Shown here one piece after another: positions 56,421 to 64,000 of a stretch of DNA of 64,000 nt (positions within the stretch are counted from its first letter, which is position 1; every line of letters starts with the position of its first letter). The position numbers and the translations under genes are program-made. Origin of the DNA: Arsenophonus endosymbiont of Ceratovacuna japonica (GTDB lineage Bacteria; Pseudomonadota; Gammaproteobacteria; Enterobacterales; Enterobacteriaceae); contig AP026064.1 in assembly GCA_024349725.1 (NCBI GenBank), forward strand, positions 394,592 to 458,591. Direction: 5' to 3'. The notes beneath the pieces were generated by a model. It did not search any database and was not told where the DNA came from. It saw only the letters and a program-made list of their open reading frames with translations.

Positions 56421-59009
56421 TAAATATTTATATTAGTTTAAATCAGTTAATTATTTATTATAGAATTAATAATTAATATATTTTAAATATAAATTATTAT
56501 AGTATAAATATTATATCTCTCTTAAATATTTTAGTCAATTATTTATTTTAGTAATTAATTTAATCATAATTTATATTAATTTAAGTTAATTAAGAAATAA
56601 ATACTAAGATATAAAATTCTAAAATATTTTGTATATAAAATATTTTATTAATATTTGTATTTAAAGAATTTTAATAATTAAATTATAAAAGTAATATTTA
56701 TTAATATAATAAAATAAAATAAATTTTTAATTATTTATAATAAATATTTTCAACAGTTATTATAAAATTATTTTAGTAAATATATAAATAAATAAATATC
56801 TATATATATGATATTATTTTAAATATAAGTTTTTAATTATATATAAAATATAATTATTTATATATTATATAAAAGTAAAAATATAATAAATAAATATAAA
56901 TTTTACCTATAAAAATTACATTATATTATTATTTTTTTATAATTAAAATTATTTAAAATTTAAAATTTTATTTATTAACATTAAATATATTATTTATATT
57001 ATATAAATTTATTTATTTTAGAGATAAAATTAATTTAAATATTATTAATATTATATATAGATTAATAATGTATTTTAATAATAATTAATCATAATTAAAT
57101 AAATCATAAGTATAAACTTTATTTTTAATATTTTATAATTTAAATCCTAATATATTAGCCAAAATAATATTATATTGATTTTTAAAATAAATTAAATTTT
57201 TAATTACTTTAAAGTTAAAAAAATAATTTTTTTTTGTAAAATTATCTCATAAATAACTATTTTTATATCCTTATATTTAATTAGTTTAATTATATTTTGT
57301 ATAGCAGAAACATTTAAATTCTTTTAACCTATTTGTATTATTAGTTTATAAATTCTTATTTTTATGAATTTTATTAATAATTATATTATAAATATAATTA
57401 TTATGTATATTATTTAATTCTAAAATAACAATAATTAAATTATTTTGTATATTATTATAATTGGTTAATAATTGTTTAGTATCTTTAGGGAAATAATATC
57501 TGCCATAATTAAAATAAGCATTATATTAATGATTATCATTACGCATATTAAGTAAAATATTTGTAATAATTTGATGATTATCTAATTTATAACTATGAGT
57601 ATAAGTATTTAATTTATTAAAATAAAAAATTTGTATTGCTAAATAAGTATTAAAAAATAATTTTATTTCTTATTGTTAGTAAAATTAGTAAATAATACAT
57701 CGATATTTTTTTTAATTAACTTTTTAGAAATAAATTCATAAAAATTTTAGTGCAATTATTATATATTTTTATTACAATACAATATGAATAATAATTATTA
57801 TATAATGTTTTTTATTTAAAATTTTAGTTAAAAATAATATTTTTATATTTTTTTATAAATAATTAATAAAACTTACTAAAATAGTTTATTTAATTATAAT
57901 TATTGAAGTAAAGTTAATTTTATTTATATAATTACTTTACATTTCTATATAAGAGACATTAAAAGAATTAATTTTAATATTATAATAAGTAGGAATAGTA
58001 ATAATAATATAATTAGCTCTTTTATAAGTTTGATTTTTTTATTTTTTATTTTTATAAAATTTATTTTGTTTTCTTTTAAAAGTTTTTTAATTTTTGTAAC
58101 TATAATTAGTGATTGTTAATTATTTATTATAATTATTTTTTAGAAAAAATATTTAATATTGTATTGTAATAAAAATATATGATAATCACATTTATTACTT
58201 AATTTTATTTTAATAATAATATTATATTAAATAATTTAAAATAACCTATTCTTACGATAGACATTTTAAAAAATAATACTTAAATATTTAATATCAATAA
58301 TAAGTTAAATAATAAATTTAATATAATTAAATAAAATATTTTATTTAATTATTTAATTTAAATATATAGTTAATAATTGGTTAATACAATTTATAGCAAT
58401 TTTATATAAAATATTATTAGCAATTAATAGTAATTAAATATTTTATTGAGAAAAATAATAATTTTTATTATAATTAATACATATAAATATACTTTATCTT
58501 GAATGTAACTGTAATAAAAAAATAAAAAATATTTAAATTAAGTATATACATATTAATAATTTTATAATTTAAATATTATTATAGTTAAGTATAAATAATA
58601 TATGCATTTAATAAACATTAAAATAAATATAAATAACAAATAAATTATATAAAAAATAAAGTTAATATTAAATTTATGTATTAATTATATTTTATACATA
58701 AAATATAATTAATAAAATTATATATAATAAAATATACAAATAGTATAAAATAAATAAATAATTATTAATAAATAATGTTATTTATAATATAATTATTATA
58801 AATATTAATTATTAATCAATTATATAATAAATATTATTTTAAATAAAATTTTAAAATTATTTATTTATATGAAATTAATACATATATTATAATAATTAAT
58901 TCAATATTAATAATTAAATATAATTTTAATTATATTTAATTATTATTAATATTTAATATTTTATGATAATAATAACTATATAAATAAAATATAATATTTT
59001 GTATTATTT
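56421..59009. other. Long spacer with decayed coding-like stretches
   Basis: About 2.6 kb. Most is AT-only. The part from about 57100 to 58150 is less monotonous and, on the minus strand, shows short protein-like stretches in shifting frames, for example HSYKLDNHQIITNILLNMRN (near 57540-57600) and NYGRYYFPKDTKQLL (near 57470-57515). In E. coli thiK, nagZ and ycfP follow lpoB in this direction; I could not match these stretches to any of them. Probably a pseudogene far along in decay. Confidence 0.45.
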
Positions 59010-59574
59010 AATGATATTTATTTTTGACCAAAGAATTTCACTAGTTTGTATTTTTATTAGTTATATTTTAATTTCACTTTTTGATTACCAGAAATAATTG
59101 AATAAAGTACATAATTAGATTTTAAATAACGTCCTAAATCAATAGCTTTACTAATAGTAATTAAACTATCTTCTCGAGATAAACTTAAAGATTTACGTGT
59201 ATCTACTATTATATTTTGTGGAATTAATTTAAATATATTTTGATTATTAATTATATTAATAATTATATTATTTATTTGCACTAATTTTATTGATATGTTG
59301 GTATTATTTTTTATTGAATTAATTAATATAATTTTACCAAATTTAACTATAGAAGTATGTACTAATTTATTAATTAAAAAAGTAATAATTGTTTACCAAT
59401 TTACTATTTTTGTTTTTTGTATATTATGAATATTATTTGAGTATGATGACGTTATTGTTTTTTATTAAATATATTAATTTTAATTGTATTAATAGATATT
59501 TGTTTTTTATTAATTATAGATGAACAACTTGTTAATAATAATATTGTAATTATTAATTTCAAAATATATTTCAT
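59010..59574 (-). pseudogene. lpoB: Decayed lpoB, activator of penicillin-binding protein 1b
   Basis: LpoB is the outer-membrane lipoprotein that reaches through the wall to switch on PBP1b. The minus strand shows a signal with lipobox LLTSC (Cys17), starting MKYILKLIITILLLTSC at 59574, which stops after about 40 codons. The conserved domain resumes in another frame: a W directly followed by a TAA, then TIITFLINKL, GKIILINSIKNNTN, DLGRYLKSNYVLYSIISGNQ. After another shift, QTSEILWSK matches the E. coli end VQTGEIIWSG. So at least two frameshifts and one stop break it. It lies beside hinT as in E. coli (ycfL missing). Identity secure from motif order and position; non-functional. Confidence 0.82.
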
Positions 59575-59713
59575 TTGTTTATCTATTTTATTTAAAACTA
59601 TAAAGTAAACTAAATAATAAAACTTATATTAAAATATTAATATATATTATTTTATAAATAAATATAATTAAAAATATTTATAATATGTTTAATATAATAA
59701 TAAATTAAAATTA

Positions 59714-60070
59714 TTATTTTTTTCTTATTAACATAGGACCTAATGGATGACCACCAACTAAATGCATATGAATATGAAAAATTTCTTGACCTGAATGTTT
59801 ATTACAGTTAATAATTAAACGATAACCATTATTAGCAATACCTTCTTGTTTTGCTATTTTTGCTGCAATTATAATCATATGTCCTAATGTTTTTTTATGC
59901 TTAGGTTTTACATCATTTATAGTTTTTATTAAAATGTTGGGAATAATTAAAATATGTACTGGTGCCTTTGGTTCTATGTCTCTGAATGCAGTAACTAAAT
60001 GATCCCGATAAACAATATCAGCATTAATTTCACATTTTATAATTTTACTAAAAATTGTTTCTATTGTCAT
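59714..60070 (-). CDS. hinT: HIT-family purine nucleoside phosphoramidase HinT
   Basis: HinT hydrolyses purine nucleoside phosphoramidates and aminoacyl-adenylates. The product has 118 residues (119 in E. coli). The histidine triad HIHMH is at 99-103, with [12 protein letters not shown] and [17 protein letters not shown] before it. The C-terminus [10 protein letters not shown] matches the family. It lies between tatD and lpoB; ptsG and fhuE, which separate it from ycfH in E. coli, are gone. Intact. Confidence 0.96.
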   Translation of the reverse strand: MTIETIFSKIIKCEINADIVYRDHLVTAFRDIEPKAPVHILIIPNILIKTINDVKPKHKKTLGHMIIIAAKIAKQEGIANNGYRLIINCNKHSGQEIFHIHMHLVGGHPLGPMLIRKK

Positions 60071-60110
60071 AATTTTATTTTCTGAATTTATTTAATAATA
60101 TAAAAAACAT

Positions 60111-60884
60111 TTAATTAAAACTCAAATTTAAATGAAAAAGATCGCAAAAATTTTTTGTTGTAGCTAATGCTATTTCTTCAATATCTATGCCTTTTAATTT
60201 AGATAAGAACTGAGCTATATTTCTAACATAAGCTGGTTGATTTTCTTTGCCTCGATAAGGAACTGGCGTTAAGTAAGGAGAATCGCTTTCAATTAAAATA
60301 CGATCTAAAGGTATAATACGTGCAGCTTGTCTAATTTGTTCAGAATTATAAAATGTTATTATACCAGAAAATGAAATATAAAGCCCCATATCTAATAATA
60401 TTTTAGCTGTTTTTATATCTTCTGTAAAACAATGTAAAACTCCACCACAATTATTAATTTGTTCTTCTTTTAATATTTTTAAAATATCTTTTTTGGAATT
60501 TCGTGCATGAATAATAACCGGTTTATTTAATTTACAAGCTATTCGAATATGTTGACGAAAAGATATTTGTTGTAATTTATAATTGTTAGTTTGACTATTA
60601 TAATCTAAACCTGTCTCTCCTAATGCAATAACTTCATTACCTGATGCTAACTTAGAAAGTTTATCAAAATCATAATTTTTATTCAGATTAAGAGGATGTA
60701 TACCACAAGAAAATGCAATATTAGTACGTTGTCCAATTAAGTTTTTCATATTAGAAAAATTTAACAATGTTGTTGCAACAGATAAAATATATTTTACATC
60801 ATTAGCTTCTGCTTTTATAATGATATCATTAATATTTTTATATTTTAAACAATCTAGATGACAATGTGAATCTATTAAAAACAT
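60111..60884 (-). CDS. ycfH: TatD-family metal-dependent hydrolase (YcfH)
   Basis: This is a TIM-barrel metal-dependent deoxyribonuclease-like hydrolase; the exact substrate of YcfH is unsettled. The product has 257 residues (265 in E. coli). Metal ligands: DSHCHLD near the N-terminus, ALGETGLDY, VIIHAR, VLHCFTE and IESDSPYLTP. It follows holB by 10 bases, the tmk-holB-ycfH order of E. coli. Start ATG gives MFLIDSHCHLD. Intact. Confidence 0.94.
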   Translation of the reverse strand: MFLIDSHCHLDCLKYKNINDIIIKAEANDVKYILSVATTLLNFSNMKNLIGQRTNIAFSCGIHPLNLNKNYDFDKLSKLASGNEVIALGETGLDYNSQTNNYKLQQISFRQHIRIACKLNKPVIIHARNSKKDILKILKEEQINNCGGVLHCFTEDIKTAKILLDMGLYISFSGIITFYNSEQIRQAARIIPLDRILIESDSPYLTPVPYRGKENQPAYVRNIAQFLSKLKGIDIEEIALATTKNFCDLFHLNLSFN

Positions 60885-60894
60885 GATAAACTCT

Positions 60895-61893
60895 TTAATT
60901 ATGTATAATGAAATGTTTTGTCCAGTTAATTAATTGAGATATTAATAGTAATTCTTGATTTAATCCTATAGACGATATTAATTGATAGTTACAATTTTGC
61001 CATTCATTAATACTTTGAAATAATGAATTGATAGAATTAATATTAGATAATTTAACTATTAAAGTTAATTGATCTTGATTAATGCAATGATTAATTATTT
61101 GTTGTTTGTACTTTATAGTATCAAGTAATAAACTTATTAACCATTTTATTCTTATATTTACATCTGGTTGATTTAATTCAGGTAACCAGTTAAAAATTTT
61201 GTTAGTTACTAAATATTTCATTAATAATTTATAAAATTGTTTTCTTTTTAACCAATTTTTTGTTTGTAATAAATTTAAAGTAGTTATAGGTGAACCATGA
61301 TTAATTTTGATAGCCATTTGAATATCAGTTAATTTTGCTACTATTTTCTGTTTTTTTAACCAAGAAATTGTTATTTGTTTATTTGGCACAGTAAGATGAT
61401 AATAAAAACATCTACTTCGTATAGTAGTTAATAAAAATGTTGGATTATGACATTTTAACAAAAAATAAGTATTATTTGTAGGTTCTTCTAAATTTTTTAG
61501 TAATGCATTACTTGCTGCTTCAGTTAATGATTCGATATAAGGAAAATAAATAACTTTAGCGCCATTTTGTTGTGAATGATTGGATAAAATTTCATTTAAA
61601 TAACGTATACTTTCAATACCTACTGTATATTTATTTTTATCTAAGATAATTGTATGCCAGTCTGGATGTGTATTTGATAACATAAGTTTACAACTATGGC
61701 AAATGCCACAACTTTTTATATTTAACTTTTGTTGACACATTAACCAGCGACTAATAGCATACATAAATATAGAACTTCCCATTCCAATATTAGAATATAA
61801 TAGTAATGCATGATGTCCTTTATTTTCTTTATAAGAAGTAATTATTTTTTTGTATGCATCATTTAACCATGGATACCAATTCATTTTATTCAT
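60895..61893 (-). CDS. holB: DNA polymerase III subunit delta'
   Basis: HolB is part of the clamp loader that places the beta clamp on DNA. The product has 332 residues (334 in E. coli). The zinc module uses Cys53, Cys62, Cys65 and Cys68 in [16 protein letters not shown]. The ATP site is degenerate (SNIGMGSS), as usual for delta'. [19 protein letters not shown] and the TTIRSRC motif (SRC arginine finger) are conserved. It overlaps tmk by eight bases. Intact; the C-terminal collar domain is drifted. Confidence 0.95.
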   Translation of the reverse strand: MNKMNWYPWLNDAYKKIITSYKENKGHHALLLYSNIGMGSSIFMYAISRWLMCQQKLNIKSCGICHSCKLMLSNTHPDWHTIILDKNKYTVGIESIRYLNEILSNHSQQNGAKVIYFPYIESLTEAASNALLKNLEEPTNNTYFLLKCHNPTFLLTTIRSRCFYYHLTVPNKQITISWLKKQKIVAKLTDIQMAIKINHGSPITTLNLLQTKNWLKRKQFYKLLMKYLVTNKIFNWLPELNQPDVNIRIKWLISLLLDTIKYKQQIINHCINQDQLTLIVKLSNINSINSLFQSINEWQNCNYQLISSIGLNQELLLISQLINWTKHFIIHN

Positions 61894-62521
61894 TTTGACT
61901 CATTAATAAATTTAATAATATTTGATTAATATTTTTTTTTACCTCAGGTAATGATTTATTGGCATCAATTGTGATTATTTTGTCATCTTCAGCTGCTAAT
62001 TGAAGATAGCGCTGACGAGTTAAATAAAAAAATTCTAATGATTCTTTTTCTATTCTATCTAATTTGATTCTATTCTGTATTCTTTGTAAGCATAAAATAG
62101 GTTCTATATCTAAATATAATGTTATATCTGGCTTAAAACCATCTAATATATTATCATGCAATATTTTCATTAATTTTGATGAAATTTTACGACCTCCACC
62201 TTGATAAGCTTGCGAGGATAAATCATGTCGATCGCCAATAACCCATCTACCATTTAATAATGCTGGTTTTATAACATTCTCTATTAATTGAATGCGAGCT
62301 GCATAAAACATTAATAATTCTGCTTTATAAGTAATTTTTTCTTTAGTAATACCATACTTAATTAGATGACGCAATTTTTCTGCTAATGGAGTGCTACCAG
62401 GTTCACGAGTAAAATCTATTTCAGTTATTCCTATTTTTAAAAGTGTATTTACAACTGTTTTTACAGCAGTAGTTTTTCCTGACCCTTCAAGACCTTCAAT
62501 AACTATATAACGATTTTTCAT
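61886..62521 (-). CDS. tmk: Thymidylate kinase
   Basis: Tmk phosphorylates dTMP to dTDP, the step after ThyA. The product has 211 residues (213 in E. coli). The P-loop GLEGSGKT is at 10-17, followed by [15 protein letters not shown], the [16 protein letters not shown] lid/base region and LDRIEKE. The start ATG gives [13 protein letters not shown]. It begins the tmk-holB-ycfH-hinT operon; mltG and pabC, upstream in E. coli, are gone. Intact. Confidence 0.97.
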   Translation of the reverse strand: MKNRYIVIEGLEGSGKTTAVKTVVNTLLKIGITEIDFTREPGSTPLAEKLRHLIKYGITKEKITYKAELLMFYAARIQLIENVIKPALLNGRWVIGDRHDLSSQAYQGGGRKISSKLMKILHDNILDGFKPDITLYLDIEPILCLQRIQNRIKLDRIEKESLEFFYLTRQRYLQLAAEDDKIITIDANKSLPEVKKNINQILLNLLMSQNE

Positions 62522-63770
62522 TTGTTTTTCTTTTATTTTTATAATATTATTAATTAGTTAATCTTAATCATTTGATTAAAATGAATACGTTAATTATTAT
62601 ATATTTAATTATTAAAAATAACTAATTTTATTAGTAATATGTTTAATATAAAATAATAATTAATATTAAAATTGTAATAAATAATAAAATAAATATTATA
62701 AAAATTTAATTTAATTAAATTATTATATTAAATATTTTATTATATTTTATATAAATTATATATAATAGTAATAATATAATTTGTAATTTTATTTTTAAAT
62801 TATTAATAAATATTAATATAATTTTAAATATTTTATATTTATGTTTATTTATTGTAAAATAATTAAATTTTAAGTAAATATTTTATATAATTTTTTATTT
62901 ATTTTATAATATAATATAATCTTAATATATAAATTATAATTAAGTAATAAATTATCTTATAATAATTTTTAATAATATTAAAAATTATAAAATTTTTTAA
63001 TTTTTAAAATATATTTATTAACTAATTATTAAATTAAATTATATTATGTATTATTAAAATAAATATTATTTATATTGTTTTATATATAATAGAATTATAA
63101 TTAATATATTTTATTTTACATTTTATTAATACTATTGTAATAAAATAATTATTATTTAATATATAATAATATTTATTAATATATTTTACTATATTAATTT
63201 AATATATTATTTATAATTAACAAATTATAATATATTATATAATTATTTAATGTTATCATTAATATATAAATTATTATATATATAAATATATTATTTTTTT
63301 ATATTTTATATATTATTATTAATATTTAAATTATATAATATTAACAATTTATAATTTAATATTTTAAATATAATATACTATTTCATAGATAATACATATA
63401 ATAATATATTATACTATAATATTAGTAAAATTTTATTTATATTAATTCATTTAAATATTTATTTTATTTTAATATTATTTATTACAATAATATTAAATAT
63501 TAATATAAATAAATGATCTTTATAATATAATAATAATGTAAATTAAAATTTATTAATTATTATTTAATTATTAATAATAAATTTTAATTTCTGTAAGTAA
63601 AAGTTCTTTATTTATTATATTATTTAATATTTGTTTTATGATATTAAATTTATTATATTAATAAGTATATTTGTATTAATATAATTAATAAAATATAATA
63701 AGTTAATATTAAATAAATTTTTAATAAATTTTAATTTATTATTTTTTAATTTTAATTAATAAAGTATTTT
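62522..63770. other. Gene-free AT-rich spacer where mltG/pabC would be expected
   Basis: About 1.25 kb with no readable protein fragment. Together with the shortened mltC and dead lpoB it points to a shrinking set of peptidoglycan-remodelling factors, but loss of mltG from the genome cannot be judged from one window. Confidence 0.65.
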
Positions 63771-64000
63771 TTAAAAATAATTATTACAGTCTAAACAAAA
63801 TGCATATAAATTTTGTGGATCATTCATATGTTTATAAAATTTAATTTGTTGGTTAATGTTATTAACTGTTTTTTTAGGAAAAAATAATTGCAATGTATTT
63901 GGGATTATATTCTCAATATTTGAAGTTATTTCAAATATTAATTGCTCAATAAAAGAACGTTCTTGTTGCATCCAGTAAAGCGAAGGTTCGACAATTTTAG
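63771..64000 (-). CDS. C-terminal part of an unidentified protein (5' end outside the window)
   Basis: The frame is open to the right edge and reads KIVEPSLYWMQQERSF, then EQLIFEI and a final LYAFCLDCNNYF before the stop. The ATG at 63971 is probably internal because upstream codons (KIVEPSLYW) look equally protein-like. About 76 residues are visible. I see no membrane segment. Two cysteines (CLDC) near the C-terminus could be a metal site, but there is only one pair. Base composition is clearly coding (more G/C than the spacer). I do not recognise the family. Confidence 0.6.
   Translation of the reverse strand, partial: KIVEPSLYWMQQERSFIEQLIFEITSNIENIIPNTLQLFFPKKTVNNINQQIKFYKHMNDPQNLYAFCLDCNNYF

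Noticed and set aside
57960..58060. Possible mltG remnant (minus-strand KRAN...PTYYN resembling the LSRADLETPTAYN region)
   Set aside because: The similarity is a few residues only, does not continue on either side, and the position is on the wrong side of tmk for ancestral mltG.
1..64000. CRISPR arrays, insertion sequences, prophage or toxin-antitoxin genes
   Set aside because: No regularly spaced repeats, transposase or integrase motifs, or small gene pairs of this kind could be read on either strand.

Overview
The window is a chromosome segment of a strongly reduced, extremely AT-rich gammaproteobacterium, most likely an obligate insect endosymbiont of enterobacterial (Enterobacterales-like) ancestry. 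Three things support this. Nearly every readable gene is a close orthologue of an E. coli housekeeping gene at close to full length. Many blocks keep E. coli gene order: mnmA-hflD-purB; accB-accC; greA-rlmE-ftsH-folP-glmM-secG-tRNA-Leu-tRNA-fMet-rimP-nusA-infB-rbfA-truB-rpsO-pnp-deaD; rppH-lgt-thyA; ispG-hisS-yfgM-bamB-der; tmk-holB-tatD-hinT-lpoB. Between blocks lie long spacers of almost pure A/T where ancestral genes (yhbY, argG, nlpI, ptsP, iscU/hscA, mltG, nagZ and others) would be expected but cannot be read. The species cannot be fixed from the sequence. A ThyA of the longer ~283-residue form is one phylogenetic hint.

Layout. 1-1505: the 3' part of a glutamate racemase gene (murI) facing a second, inverted and decaying copy of the same gene. 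3211-3867: a shortened lytic transglycosylase (mltC). 5550-8671: tRNA thiolation (mnmA), hflD, purine synthesis (purB). 9565-11388: translation GTPase typA on the minus strand. 12502-14329: accBC, early fatty-acid synthesis. 17148-35903: the large transcription/translation/quality-control cluster with two tRNAs, a retained rimP leader, rho-independent terminators and a structured deaD leader. 36437-37963: 4.5S SRP RNA, fis, and tsaB (minus). 38926-42639: the giant AsmA-like protein gene yhdP. 44201-46745: rppH, lgt, thyA. 47762-53646 (minus): der, bamB, yfgM, hisS, ispG. 55183-56346 (minus): an isolated iscS between two long perfect inverted repeats. 59010-62521 (minus): lpoB pseudogene, hinT, tatD, holB, tmk. 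63771-64000 (minus): the C-terminal end of an unidentified gene.

Together the genes describe a cell that keeps its own translation, RNA turnover, protein export and surveillance, lipoprotein and peptidoglycan precursors, dTMP, folate and isoprenoid steps, while envelope regulation erodes (lpoB dead, mltC trimmed, murI partly duplicated and decaying). glmM carries a one-base deletion in a T run that may be rescued by slippage, may be a sequence error, or may be real decay.

I found no defence system, mobile element, prophage, CRISPR array or biosynthetic cluster, and nothing I can call a new multi-gene system. The points most worth a second look are the murI inverted duplication, the glmM frameshift, the palindromes around iscS, the structured leaders kept in an otherwise unstructured AT background, and the unassigned C-terminus at the right edge.
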